Below are positions 1-9,884 of a DNA stretch of 64,000 nucleotides, one piece after another (the first letter of the stretch is position 1; each line of letters opens with the position of its first letter). The DNA comes from Aromatoleum evansii. Its GTDB lineage: Bacteria > Pseudomonadota > Gammaproteobacteria > Burkholderiales > Rhodocyclaceae. The notes under the pieces were generated by a model. It made no database searches. It saw nothing but the letters and a program-made list of their open reading frames with translations, and was not told the origin of the DNA. The DNA lies in assembly GCF_012910805.1 (NCBI RefSeq), contig NZ_WTVK01000022.1, forward strand, positions 1-64,000. The letters run 5' to 3'. Position numbers and translations under genes: made by a program.

Positions 1-55
1 GGTGGGGACGGTGCAAGGCGGTGTTGCAAAAGGCGTCGTTTCGCTTAGAATCCTA

Positions 56-85
56 TCGCATTCTGAATTCAGAAGTCCATAAAAT
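56..85 (+). promoter_or_regulatory. Promoter with palindromic operator (copy A) upstream of the acyl-CoA synthetase
   Basis: A perfect 14-bp palindrome, TTCTGAATTCAGAA (61-74), sits between a weak -35-like TCGCAT (56-61) and a -10-like TAAAAT (80-85). A second GAATTC-centred site, TTCAGAATTCAGAA, follows at 94-107, with its core 33 bp away, about three helical turns. The same arrangement recurs near 2938 and 7247. The palindrome is directly visible; that it is an operator is inferred from its place in the spacer and its recurrence. Confidence 0.55.
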
Positions 86-136
86 CTTCGGTGTTCAGAA
101 TTCAGAACACGATGAAACCCCAAAGGAGACACCGCC

Positions 137-1711
<1,575 letters not shown>

Positions 1712-1799
1712 CGGGGCGAGGGCGGCGGTCCGCATGGAGCGCCGCCCCACCGATTTCCCGGCCTCGCGGTGAGGAGGCGATCCCGACAAGAGAGCGTGC

Positions 1800-2768
1800 A
1801 TGCAACAGATCCTGCTGGTGACCTTCCCCTTCTTTGCGCTGGTGCTGTGCGGCTATCTCGCCGGGCGCCGCCGTATGCTGCCGCTGGAGGCGATCCCGGG
1901 CCTGAATACCTTCGTGCTGTACTTCGCGCTGCCGTGCATGCTGTACCGCTTCGCCGCCGGCACGCCGATCGTGAAGCTCCTCGACGTGGGCGCTTTCGCG
2001 CTCTGGGTGGTGTGCGCGCTGGTGATGGTGGCGCTGACCATCGTCACGACGAAGAAGGGCGCCATCGGCTGGAACGATGCCTCCTTCGGCGCGCTCGTCG
2101 CCGCCTTCCCCAACTCGGGCTTCATGGGCATGCCGCTGCTGGTGTCGCTGCTCGGCGCCCGCGCGGCCGCGCCGGCGATGGTGCCGCTGGCCGTCGACAT
2201 GGTCATCACCTCTTCGCTGTGCATCGCGCTGTCGCGCCTGAGCGCCGCTAATGCGGGCGGGGCGCGGCGGGCTGCCGTGAATGCCTTGAAGAGCGTGCTG
2301 GTGAATCCGCTCCCCTGGGCGATCATGCTCGGCGGGCTGTCGTCGGCGACCGGCTTCCTGCCGTGGAAGCCGCTGATGCGCGTGGTCGAGATGCTGGCCG
2401 ATGCCGGCTCGCCGACGGCGCTGTTCACCATCGGCGCGGTGCTCGCGCGCTCGCAGATGTCCGTGCAGGCGCAGCACCCGGCGCGGCGCGGCGTCGGCGA
2501 CGTGCCGCTGGTCGTGCTCTACAAGCTGATCGTGCACCCGGCGCTGATCTTCGGCGTCGGCACGCTCGCGATGTGGCTGGGCCTGCCGCTGGACCCCTTC
2601 ACGCTGACCGTGCTCGTGCTCGTCGCGGCATTGCCCAGCGCGAGCAACGTGCCGATGCTCACCGAGCGCTTCGGGGCCGATACTGGACGGGTTGCGCGGA
2701 TCGTCCTGCTGACGACCGCGTGCGCCTTCCTGACCTTCTCTGCCGCCGTTGCGCTGCTGGTAGAGTAG
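1800..2768 (+). CDS. AEC-family transporter (auxin efflux carrier type permease)
   Basis: This 322-residue inner-membrane protein has about ten hydrophobic segments and the AEC-family N-terminal pattern, with NTFVLYFALPCMLYRF near residue 37 and PNSGFMGMPLL near residue 105. Bacterial members export or exchange small organic acids such as malonate or malate. It starts 88 bp after the acyl-CoA synthetase with no obvious terminator between, so co-transcription is likely, and it may move the acid handled by that ligase or a related one. Family assignment is firm; substrate is unknown. Confidence 0.85.
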   Translation: MQQILLVTFPFFALVLCGYLAGRRRMLPLEAIPGLNTFVLYFALPCMLYRFAAGTPIVKLLDVGAFALWVVCALVMVALTIVTTKKGAIGWNDASFGALVAAFPNSGFMGMPLLVSLLGARAAAPAMVPLAVDMVITSSLCIALSRLSAANAGGARRAAVNALKSVLVNPLPWAIMLGGLSSATGFLPWKPLMRVVEMLADAGSPTALFTIGAVLARSQMSVQAQHPARRGVGDVPLVVLYKLIVHPALIFGVGTLAMWLGLPLDPFTLTVLVLVAALPSASNVPMLTERFGADTGRVARIVLLTTACAFLTFSAAVALLVE

Positions 2769-2908
2769 GGCAGGCAGGAGATCGAGGATCGCGCCGGCCC
2801 CGGTGGCGCTTTCCTGGCGGGTCGCCCGGCCCGATTTTCCCGGCTGATCGTCCCACCGCCGGGCCCGCTTCTGCGGGGGCTGCCGAAAGCCTTACGGGCA
2901 TTGTGGAG

Positions 2909-3043
2909 TTCTGAATTCAAAAAATTTAGAAAATTCATTGCACTCTGAATTCAGAATTTGTAGAGTGTATCCACGATACCAATCAGAAGAACTCCCGCGC
3001 AAACCCTGGGCAGGGAGTCGAACCGATGGAGACGACTCGAATG
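2909..3043 (+). repeat. Duplicated promoter/leader segment, copy B (partner at 7218-7354)
   Basis: This stretch and 7218-7354 are collinear over about 135 bp. Both contain TTCTGAATTCAAAA, then TTGCAC-N17-TAGAGT with the palindrome in the spacer, and both end in the near-identical coding start ATGGAGACGA(C/G)TCGAATG. The distance from first palindrome to ATG is 117 bp here and 119 bp in the other copy. Here the open frame closes after 32 codons; in the other copy it continues into the Rieske protein. Confidence 0.75.
2938..2966 (+). promoter_or_regulatory. Sigma-70-like promoter with palindromic operator (copy B)
   Basis: TTGCAC (2938-2943), a 17-bp spacer and TAGAGT (2961-2966). The spacer contains TCTGAATTCAGA, and a second palindrome lies upstream at 2909-2922, with cores 34 bp apart. 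The layout is identical to copy C at 7247. It is the only good promoter seen ahead of the TRAP operon that begins at 3445. Confidence 0.6.
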
Positions 3044-3124
3044 AAACGCAAGCCCTCCCGCGTGGCCCTTGCCGCGCACATTCCCCAGCGATCGGTTCTC
3101 GCGCGAGCGTCGATACCGAGCTGA
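3026..3124 (+). pseudogene. Short 32-codon frame, 5' remnant related to the start of the Rieske gene
   Basis: The frame begins METTRMKRK, against METSRMEEK for the Rieske protein at 7337, and stops at 3122-3124. The leader and first six codons match the Rieske gene, then similarity is lost. The simplest reading is a duplicated 5' end whose gene body has been deleted or replaced. It could instead be a translated leader peptide for the TRAP operon; nothing in the sequence decides this. Confidence 0.45.
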
Positions 3125-3444
3125 GCGACGCGTCCCGGCACGGCCGGGCACGATACCTGATCGTGTCCGCCGGTCGAGCGATGGGTACCCAATGCCCTTC
3201 GTCCTTGCCGGGACAGCGGTCGCAACACCCGTACAAATCGCCCGTCGTCCCGCCAGTGGCGGGGAAACCCTGGCTTGGCACCGGCTCCTGGGGCTGGTCG
3301 ACATCGCGCCCGCGCCGCGTTCAGCGCCGGGTGCCGATCGTCACCCCTTCCAGTTCGGGGCTCGCCGGGACAAGCCGGGTGGCAAGCATCCCATAGGCAA
3401 TGGCCGATTGGATTCATCGAAGAAGTGAAAATCTGGAGACATCA
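3125..3444. other. Non-coding stretch between the orphan leader ORF and the TRAP operon
   Basis: About 320 bp with no convincing gene. Open frames exist, but their composition is not protein-like and I recognise no family. It may hold decayed coding sequence following the duplicated 5' end. No terminator is evident, so the copy B promoter could read through into the transporter genes. Confidence 0.4.
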
Positions 3445-4449
3445 ATGCTGAAGAAACTGCTTCTCTCTGTCGCCGGTGCCGCAGCGCTGGCCCTCACGTC
3501 GCTGACGGCCGCCGCGCAGGACGTGAGCTGGCGCCTGGCCCACGTGTTCCCCGAGCAGAGCTCGGTGGGTGAGGCCGCGAACATGTTCGCGAAGCTCGCC
3601 GCGGAGCGCAGCAACGGCCGCATCAAGATCGCCGTTTTCCCGTCCGGCCAGCTCGGCGGCGACGAGGCGATCGGGCGCGAGCTGGTGCGCGGCACGATCG
3701 AGATGGGCTTCGTGAACCCGAACTCGATGGTGGGCATGGACCCGCTGTTCGACTTCCACATCCTGCCCTTCATCGCGACGAGTTATGCGGATGCGGATCG
3801 CATCTACTACGGCGAGGACAACATCCTCCGCCAGACGCTGCGCGAGACGATCGAGCGCAATCGCATGAAGATCCTGGGCTACTTCGAGAACGACTTCCGC
3901 GCGATCTCGAACTCGAAGCGCCCGGTGAAGACGGTCGATGACCTCAAGGGCCTCAAGCTGCGCGTCGTCCCCTCGCAGTCGCTGAAGATGTTCTTCGAGA
4001 AGGCCGGTAGCCAGGTCGTCATCATGCCCTTCCCGGAGCTCTTCACGGCGCTGCAGCAGGGCACCGTCGACGGCCAGGAGAACGGTGTCATCCTCATCAA
4101 GCAGGCGCGCTTCTACGAGGCACAGAAGCACGTCACGCTGCTCAACCACTCCTACGTGATGTCGACGATCACGGCGAGCCAGCGCGCGCTGGGCAAGCTG
4201 TCCCCGGCCGACCAGGAGCTGCTGCAGAGCATCGGCAAGGAAGTCGGCGAGTGGCAGGTGAAGCGCAACCGCGCGAATTCCAAGGTCGCGCTGGATGAGC
4301 TGCGCAAGGCCGGCATCGAGATCCACGAACCGACCGCGCAGGAGATCGCGCAGTTCCGCGCGCTGGGCGAGAAGGTGTGGGCCGAGATGACGCCGGTGTA
4401 CGGCGAGAAGCGCATCGCCGAGCTCAGAAAGCTCGTCGCAGCGAAGTAA
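3445..4449 (+). CDS. dctP: TRAP transporter substrate-binding protein, DctP family
   Basis: This 334-residue periplasmic protein captures a carboxylate-type ligand and delivers it to the DctQM membrane complex. An N-terminal signal peptide (MLKKLLLSVAGAAALAL) ends near AAAQ. The mature part has the DctP-family SSVGEAANMFAKLAAERSNG, the FPSGQLGGDEAIGRELVRG stretch, and LKLRVVPSQSLKMFFEKAG, which holds the conserved ligand-salt-bridge arginine. I use the ATG at 3445, preceded by CTGGAGAC, because an upstream in-frame start would add 15 residues ahead of the signal peptide. The small permease starts 15 bp later, so the three TRAP genes form one unit. Confidence 0.93.
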   Translation: MLKKLLLSVAGAAALALTSLTAAAQDVSWRLAHVFPEQSSVGEAANMFAKLAAERSNGRIKIAVFPSGQLGGDEAIGRELVRGTIEMGFVNPNSMVGMDPLFDFHILPFIATSYADADRIYYGEDNILRQTLRETIERNRMKILGYFENDFRAISNSKRPVKTVDDLKGLKLRVVPSQSLKMFFEKAGSQVVIMPFPELFTALQQGTVDGQENGVILIKQARFYEAQKHVTLLNHSYVMSTITASQRALGKLSPADQELLQSIGKEVGEWQVKRNRANSKVALDELRKAGIEIHEPTAQEIAQFRALGEKVWAEMTPVYGEKRIAELRKLVAAK

Positions 4450-4464
4450 GTCCCGGAGGTCGCC

Positions 4465-5007
4465 ATGAAATCGAGTTCCCCAGGCAAGGGTTCCACCTGG
4501 TTCCGCAGGACGAGAAGAGTGGAGCACGTGGTCTATTCGGTCGAAAAGGCCATCTGCGGCGCCTCGCTCTTCGTGATGTTGTTCGCGACGGCCTTCACGG
4601 TGGTCGCGCGCAACCTGAAGCTGTCCTGGCCGAACTACGGGGAACTCGGCCTGGCGGCCTTGATTCCGCTGACCCTGGTCGGCGGCGCGATGTGCACCTA
4701 CCTCGGGTCGCACATCGCCGTGGAGCTTGCGCAGGCGGTGCCGTCGCGGCGGCTGAAGAATTTCTGTCACTTCGCCGTCGCCGTGGCGACGATCGCGTTT
4801 GCGGCCATCTATGCATACAGCGGCGTCGTGCTCGTCGATGAGTTCCTCCTCACCGGCGACAAGATGCTCGACCTCGACACGCCCTACTGGATCCTCGCGC
4901 TGTTCTTCCCGATCGGCATGGGGCTGATGATTTTCCACGCGTTGATGCAGATCCTGGCGATCCTCACCGGGCATTCGCTGAATGCGGAAGCGGAGGCCGC
5001 CCGATGA
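4465..5007 (+). CDS. dctQ: TRAP transporter small permease, DctQ family
   Basis: This 180-residue inner-membrane protein with four predicted membrane segments links the binding protein and the large permease of a sodium- or proton-driven TRAP importer. SWPNYGELGLAALIPLTLVGGA matches the conserved central DctQ region. It overlaps the large permease by four bases (ATGA), which indicates translational coupling. The N-terminal 20 residues are polar and basic and precede the first membrane helix, as is usual. Confidence 0.9.
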   Translation: MKSSSPGKGSTWFRRTRRVEHVVYSVEKAICGASLFVMLFATAFTVVARNLKLSWPNYGELGLAALIPLTLVGGAMCTYLGSHIAVELAQAVPSRRLKNFCHFAVAVATIAFAAIYAYSGVVLVDEFLLTGDKMLDLDTPYWILALFFPIGMGLMIFHALMQILAILTGHSLNAEAEAAR

Positions 5008-6284
5008 TCGCCCTGCTGTTCATATTCCTGCTGGTCGGCGTCCCCGTCGGCATCGCGTTCTCGCTCGCGATCCTGGTCCAGGCCGACAAGTGGAACGTTT
5101 CCCTCGAGTTCGTCGCGCAGACGACGCTCGACGCGCTGCTGAATTACCCCTTCCTCGCCATTCCCCTGTTCATCCTGAGCGGCGAGCTGATGTCGCGTGG
5201 CGGCATCACGCGCCAGCTGGTGCGCTTCAGCACGCGCCTGTTCGGCTGGTCGCAGGCCGCGATGGGCCATGTGATGATCCTCGCCAGCGCCATCATGGGC
5301 GCGATCACCGGCTCGTCCGTGGCGGCGGTCGCCGCGATCGGCCGCGCCATCGGCCCGGAGATGCTCAAGCGCGGCTACCAGCCGGGCTACGTCGGCGCGT
5401 TGAACGCCTCCGCGGGCCTGCTGGGCGTGCTCCTGCCGCCTTCGATTCCCCTGATCCTGTATGGCTCCGCGGTCGGCGTGTCGATCACGACGCTGTTCCT
5501 TGCGACCCTGGTCCCCGGTCTCATGTTCGCCGCGGCCTTCATGATCGTGCATGCCCTGCGGGCGCGGCACGTGCTGCAAGGGGGCGTCGAATTGGCCGTC
5601 GATGCGAGCGCCGAGTCGGCCTCCGCCGGCGGAAACGGCAGATTCGGACTCGTCGCGGCGCTGTTCATGCCCATCCTGGTTCTCGGGGGCATCTATTCCG
5701 GAGTCCTCACGCCCACGGAGGCGGCGTCGGTGGCGGCGCTGTATGCGCTGTTCTATGCGATCCTGAATCGCAGCGTACGGATGATGGAGCTCGGCGATGC
5801 CTTCGTGAAGGCTGCGGCGAGCGGCGCCGCGATCATGTTCATCATCGGCTTCACGACCGTCTTCAACCGCGGCCTGGTCCTGCAGCAGATACCGCAGCAG
5901 ATCGCGGCGCTGTCGACGAGCTACATCGACAGCCCCCTGGTGTTCCTGCTCGTCGCGAACCTGGTGCTGCTGCTGGTCGGCATGTTCATGGAGACCAGCG
6001 CGGCGACCCTGCTGATGGGCCCGCTGCTGGCCCCGGCGGCCGTGCAGTACGGCATCGACCCCATCCATTTCGGCATCATCCTCGTCATCAACATCGAGAT
6101 CGGCCTGCTGACGCCGCCGCTGGCTGCGAACCTGTATGTCGCGGCACTGGTGAACAAGATTCCGCTGATCCCGCTGATACGCCAGCTGGCGTGGTTCCTC
6201 GGCGCCTGCCTGGTGTGCCTAGCCCTGGTGACCTACGTGCCGGAGATCGCGCTGTGGTACGAGTTCCTGCCGTGGAAGCCTTGA
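5004..6284 (+). CDS. dctM: TRAP transporter large permease, DctM family
   Basis: This 426-residue protein with about twelve membrane segments forms the translocation channel of the TRAP system. Family hallmarks include NYPFLAIPLFILSGELMSRGG near residue 48, IMGAITGSSVAAVAAIG near 95 and ASAGLLGVLLPPSIPLILYG near 135. The ATGA overlap with dctQ fixes the start. The next gene starts on the base after its stop, so importer and hydrolase were probably recruited together. Confidence 0.94.
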   Translation: MIALLFIFLLVGVPVGIAFSLAILVQADKWNVSLEFVAQTTLDALLNYPFLAIPLFILSGELMSRGGITRQLVRFSTRLFGWSQAAMGHVMILASAIMGAITGSSVAAVAAIGRAIGPEMLKRGYQPGYVGALNASAGLLGVLLPPSIPLILYGSAVGVSITTLFLATLVPGLMFAAAFMIVHALRARHVLQGGVELAVDASAESASAGGNGRFGLVAALFMPILVLGGIYSGVLTPTEAASVAALYALFYAILNRSVRMMELGDAFVKAAASGAAIMFIIGFTTVFNRGLVLQQIPQQIAALSTSYIDSPLVFLLVANLVLLLVGMFMETSAATLLMGPLLAPAAVQYGIDPIHFGIILVINIEIGLLTPPLAANLYVAALVNKIPLIPLIRQLAWFLGACLVCLALVTYVPEIALWYEFLPWKP

Positions 6285-7169
6285 ATGAAGACCATCGACA
6301 CCTCCCTGCTGCGTGTCGGCTATGAGGAGTTCAACCCCGCCGCGACCCGCTCGGTCGTGCTGCTGCACGGCTGGCCGGACAGCATCCGCACCTGGTCCGA
6401 GGTCGCGTCAGGATTGGCCGAAGCGGGCTGGCGCGTCATCGTGCCCGCGCTGCGCGGCTTCGCGCCGACACGCTTCCTGCACGCGGACACGCCGCGCGCG
6501 GGCCAGCTCACGGCGCTCGGGCGCGACCTGCTCGAGTTCATCGATGCGCTGGGCCTGGAGCAGCCGGCCCTGGTCGGGCACGACTGGGGCGCACGCGCGG
6601 CGGGCATCGCCTGCGGGCTGCGGCCGGGCGTGGCGAGCCATCTCGCGATGCTGTCGGTCGGCTACGGGACCAATGATCCCTCTCAGCCCTTGAGCGTCGA
6701 GCAGGCCCGCAACTACTGGTACCACTGGTTCATGGCGACGCCGCGCGGCGACCGCATGGTCCGCGAGAAGCGGCGCGACTTCGCCCGCATCATGTGGGAC
6801 ACCTGGGCTCCTGCGGGCTGGTATGCGCAGGACGAATTCGACACGACGGCCGCCGCGTTCGACAACGAGGACTGGCCGGACGTCACGCTGCACTCCTACC
6901 GGCACCGCTGGGGACACGCCGAGGGCGATCCCCGCTACGACGCCGACGAGGCCGCGATGCGCCCCGCGCCCGTGCTGCAGGTCCCGACGCTGGTGCTGCA
7001 CGGCGAGGAGGACGGGGTCAATCATCCCGACATGTCGGCGGGCAAGGAGTCGTACTTCACCGGCCCCTACGTGCGCCGGCTGCTGCCCGGAGTCGGACAC
7101 TTTCCGCAGCGCGAGGCGCCGCAGCAGGTGCTGGACGCGCTCCTGCAATTCCTGAGGGAAGGCCGCTAA
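6285..7169 (+). CDS. Alpha/beta hydrolase of the epoxide hydrolase / haloalkane dehalogenase type
   Basis: A 294-residue alpha/beta-hydrolase-fold enzyme. HGWPDS (oxyanion region, near residue 28), the nucleophile elbow GHDWGA with aspartate as nucleophile (near residue 99), HGEEDG (acid loop) and GVGHFPQREAP (catalytic histidine) are visible. An aspartate nucleophile is typical of epoxide hydrolases and dehalogenases rather than esterases. The ATG abuts the dctM stop codon, so it belongs to the TRAP operon and probably acts on the imported compound or an early product of it. The exact reaction is not determined. Confidence 0.85.
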   Translation: MKTIDTSLLRVGYEEFNPAATRSVVLLHGWPDSIRTWSEVASGLAEAGWRVIVPALRGFAPTRFLHADTPRAGQLTALGRDLLEFIDALGLEQPALVGHDWGARAAGIACGLRPGVASHLAMLSVGYGTNDPSQPLSVEQARNYWYHWFMATPRGDRMVREKRRDFARIMWDTWAPAGWYAQDEFDTTAAAFDNEDWPDVTLHSYRHRWGHAEGDPRYDADEAAMRPAPVLQVPTLVLHGEEDGVNHPDMSAGKESYFTGPYVRRLLPGVGHFPQREAPQQVLDALLQFLREGR

Positions 7170-7217
7170 GGCCGCATCTACCTCGTCGAACGCCTATCCT
7201 TGCTCATAATGTGGGAA

Positions 7218-7354
7218 TTCTGAATTCAAAAAAACGCAAAAACATCTTGCACTCTGAATTCAGAATTTGTAGAGTGTGCAACACACGAATCACCCACAAG
7301 AATCCTCACGCAAGGGATCGCGCAGGGGGTCAAACGATGGAGACGAGTCGAATG
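7218..7354 (+). repeat. Duplicated promoter/leader segment, copy C (partner at 2909-3043)
   Basis: Second copy of the segment at 2909-3043, with the same palindromes, promoter boxes and first coding codons. Between the -10 box and the start codon the two copies have diverged moderately, so the duplication is not recent. Confidence 0.75.
7247..7275 (+). promoter_or_regulatory. Sigma-70-like promoter with palindromic operator (copy C) for the Rieske-PQQ operon
   Basis: TTGCAC (7247-7252), 17-bp spacer, TAGAGT (7270-7275). TCTGAATTCAGA fills the spacer and a further GAATTC site lies at 7222-7227, preceded by another at 7215-7220. A palindrome between the boxes usually means repression by a dimeric regulator, although activation cannot be excluded. 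Transcription would enter the Rieske gene at 7337. Confidence 0.62.
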
Positions 7355-7963
7355 GAAGAGAAAGTCGCTTGTGGTTGCGCAGCGCCTGCGCCCGTCAATA
7401 CGGAACGCCGCAAGATCTTCAAGATTGCCGCGGTCGGACTTGCTGCAGGAATGGGCCTTCAGGGGCGTAGCGCCCATGCCCTCGAGACGGTGCCCGAAGC
7501 GCTGCGCCACGCAACCGGCGATCTGTTGGTCGAGGAAGATGCCGAAGGTGAGCCCGCCCCGCTGAAGGTCGCGGACCTGCGAGTCGGCAAACCGCTGCTG
7601 GCATTCCCCTATCACCCCGAATCGAAGCTGGTTCGTTCCGAGACCCGCCTGAACAAGGTCGTCCTGCTCCGTTTCAAGGAAGAAGACCTTGATGCCGAGA
7701 CCAAGGCGCTGTCGGCCGGCGGCGTGCTGGCGTTCTCGGCGATCTGTACGCACATGGGCTGCGACATCAAGACCTTCATGACCAGCGAGAAGGTGTTCGC
7801 GTGCTTCTGCCACGCGTCCAAGTTTCGTCCGCTCGAGCGCGGATCGGTTGCCGGCGGTCCTGCCCCGCGTCCGCTCCCCGTGCTGCCGCTGAAGCTCGAC
7901 GGCGACACGCTCGTCATCGCGGGGCCGTTCGCGACTCCGCCCGGATTCACCGCGCAGGCCTGA
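7337..7963 (+). CDS. Rieske [2Fe-2S] protein with Tat-like signal
   Basis: A 208-residue protein with a Rieske cluster: CTHMGC (C137, H139, C142) and CFCHAS (C156, C158, H159) supply the two Cys and two His ligands plus the disulphide pair. NTERRKIFKIAAVGLAAG near residues 21-38 is a twin-arginine signal, ending near SAHA, so the protein is probably exported folded with its cluster. It sits 73 bp before a PQQ dehydrogenase and behind operator C, so a role in passing electrons from the quinoprotein is plausible but unproven. I use the ATG at 7337 after AGGGGGTC; an ATG at 7352 is possible. A cytochrome bc1 Rieske subunit is less likely, as no bc1 genes are present. Confidence 0.82.
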   Translation: METSRMEEKVACGCAAPAPVNTERRKIFKIAAVGLAAGMGLQGRSAHALETVPEALRHATGDLLVEEDAEGEPAPLKVADLRVGKPLLAFPYHPESKLVRSETRLNKVVLLRFKEEDLDAETKALSAGGVLAFSAICTHMGCDIKTFMTSEKVFACFCHASKFRPLERGSVAGGPAPRPLPVLPLKLDGDTLVIAGPFATPPGFTAQA

Positions 7964-8036
7964 GCCCGCCCCGGTTTTGCATCCCCGTGGCCTCGCTTGC
8001 GGCCGCGGTTTCCAACAAAAGAGAGGAGACAAGAAG

Positions 8037-9773
8037 ATGAAGGGTCTGATGAAGGGCATCGCCGTTTGTGCCGTCGCCGTGCTGCCCGCGGCGGTGTCCG
8101 CTGCGCTCGGCGACTACGCGCCCGTTACCGATGCGCGGCTCAAGAACCCGGAAGCCGGCAACTGGCTGCAATATCGCGGCAACTACGCGGGTTGGGGCTA
8201 TAGCCCGCTGTCGCAGATCACCGACAAGAACGTCGGCAAGCTGCAGCTCGCCTGGGCGTTCGCGACCGGCCAGAAGGAAGGCCACCAGTCGCCGCCGATC
8301 GTGAACAACGGCTACATGTTCGTCACGACCCCCGGCGCCCAGGTCATCGCCCTCGAGGCCAAGACCGGCAAGGAGCTGTGGCGCTACAAGAAGGAACTGC
8401 CGGGCGAGATGCTGCAGCTGCATCCGACCAACCGCGGCGTCGCGCTGTACGGCGACCGCGTCTATGTCGCGACCGTCGACGCGCACCTCGTGGCGCTGGA
8501 CGCCAAGACCGGCAAGGAGCTGTGGGTCAAGCAGGTCGGTGACTGGAAGGCGCTGCAGTACATCACCCTCGCCCCGCTCGCGGCCAAGGGAAAGATCATG
8601 GTCGGCTCGTCCGGCGGCGAGACCGGCGTGCGTGGTTACGTCGCGGCCTTCGACGCCCAGACCGGCGAAGAGGCGTGGCGCACCTACACCACGGCGGCCC
8701 CGGGCGAACCCGGCGGCGACACCTGGCCGGGCGAAACCTACAAGAACGGCGGCGGCAGCATCTGGATCACCGGCACCTACGACCCGGACACGAACCTCGC
8801 CTACTGGGGCACGGGCAACCCGGCGCCGTGGCCGACCGAAGGGCGCAAGGGCGACAACCTGTACACGGGCTCCACCATCACGCTCGATGTCGACACCGGC
8901 GCGCTCAAGAGCTACTTCCAGTACAACCCCAACGATGCTTGGGACTGGGACGAAGTTTCCGCGCCGCTGCTGATCGACACCGAGGTCAAGGGCAAGAAGG
9001 TCAAGACCGCGGTACATGCCGGCCGTAACGGCTTCCTGTGGGTCCTGGATCGCGACGGCCAGAAGCTGAACTTCGTCGATGCCTACCCCTACGTCAATAA
9101 CAACACGATCAAGTCGATCGACCCGAAGACCGGCCGCCCGACCTACATCGAGGAGCGCCGTCCGGGCATGGGCAAGGGCAACGTCCATTTCTGCCCCTCG
9201 CTGTGGGGCGGCAAGGACTGGACGCCGGAGGCCTACAACCCGAAGACCGGCCTGTTCTACATCCCGGCCAACAACAACCTGTGCGCCGAGCTGCCGGAAC
9301 CGGAGCCGACCAAGTACAAGAAGGGTGACCTGTACATCGGCTACCCGATCGAGGCGATCCTGACCGGCCTGCGCTGGGAATCGGGCAAGAAGGACGCGCC
9401 GAAGACGATGGGTGAGATCCAGGCCTGGGACCTGAAGACCGGCAAGCAGGTGTGGGCGCACAAGTTCCCGACCTTCAACTGGGGTCCGCTGCTCACCACC
9501 GGCGGCAACCTCGTGTTCGGCGGCGGCACCAACGACCGCATGTTCCGCGCCTTTAACGCGACCACCGGCAAGCTGCTGTGGGAAGCGGCGACCCCGTCGG
9601 GCGTGACCGGCGTGCCGACCTCGTTCGAGGTCGACGGCGAGCAGTACATCGCCGTGCAGTCGGGCTGGGGCGTCGATGCGCAGCGCATGCAGGGCGGCGT
9701 CGATAACCTGGTTGGCTATCAGACCGTCGTCCCGCAGGGCGGCACGGTGATGGTCTACAAGCTGGCGAAGTGA
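8037..9773 (+). CDS. PQQ-dependent alcohol dehydrogenase, lanthanide-type Asp, lacking the vicinal cysteine pair
   Basis: A 578-residue periplasmic quinoprotein that oxidises an alcohol using PQQ. The signal peptide ends near VSAALG. Tryptophan-docking propeller repeats (AKTGKELW type) run through it. SSGGETGVRG provides the metal-binding Glu, GTGNPAPW the Asn, and DAWDWDEVS contains catalytic Asp303 plus a second Asp at 305, the position occupied by Asp in lanthanide enzymes. Where relatives have a Cys-Cys disulphide next to PQQ, this protein reads EMLQLHPTNRG (near 124-134), so the pair is missing. No CxxCH is present, hence no fused cytochrome. The start follows GAGAGGAGAC. A strong terminator follows. 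Confidence 0.9.
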   Translation: MKGLMKGIAVCAVAVLPAAVSAALGDYAPVTDARLKNPEAGNWLQYRGNYAGWGYSPLSQITDKNVGKLQLAWAFATGQKEGHQSPPIVNNGYMFVTTPGAQVIALEAKTGKELWRYKKELPGEMLQLHPTNRGVALYGDRVYVATVDAHLVALDAKTGKELWVKQVGDWKALQYITLAPLAAKGKIMVGSSGGETGVRGYVAAFDAQTGEEAWRTYTTAAPGEPGGDTWPGETYKNGGGSIWITGTYDPDTNLAYWGTGNPAPWPTEGRKGDNLYTGSTITLDVDTGALKSYFQYNPNDAWDWDEVSAPLLIDTEVKGKKVKTAVHAGRNGFLWVLDRDGQKLNFVDAYPYVNNNTIKSIDPKTGRPTYIEERRPGMGKGNVHFCPSLWGGKDWTPEAYNPKTGLFYIPANNNLCAELPEPEPTKYKKGDLYIGYPIEAILTGLRWESGKKDAPKTMGEIQAWDLKTGKQVWAHKFPTFNWGPLLTTGGNLVFGGGTNDRMFRAFNATTGKLLWEAATPSGVTGVPTSFEVDGEQYIAVQSGWGVDAQRMQGGVDNLVGYQTVVPQGGTVMVYKLAK

Positions 9774-9781
9774 TCCTGGAC

Positions 9782-9810
9782 GGGCCGTCTTTCGGCGGCC
9801 CGGTTTTTTT
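9782..9810 (+). terminator. Rho-independent terminator of the Rieske-PQQ operon
   Basis: GGGCCGTC-TTTC-GGCGGCCC makes an 8-bp stem (one G-U pair) with a four-base loop, followed by GG and seven T residues. It lies 9 bp after the PQQ dehydrogenase stop codon. Confidence 0.88.
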
Positions 9811-9884
9811 GTCCCGGTTCAATGAATTCAGAGTTCGAGCCGTGGGGCCGCGGCGATGCCCGCGGAGCACATGAGGACAGGCAA

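Noticed and set aside
3442-6068. Long minus-strand frames opposite the TRAP genes
   Set aside because: His/Arg/Glu-rich antisense translations with no family resemblance, opposite clear transporter genes.
8037-9773. A fused cytochrome c domain on the first PQQ dehydrogenase
   Set aside because: No CxxCH motif is present and the length fits the single-domain type.
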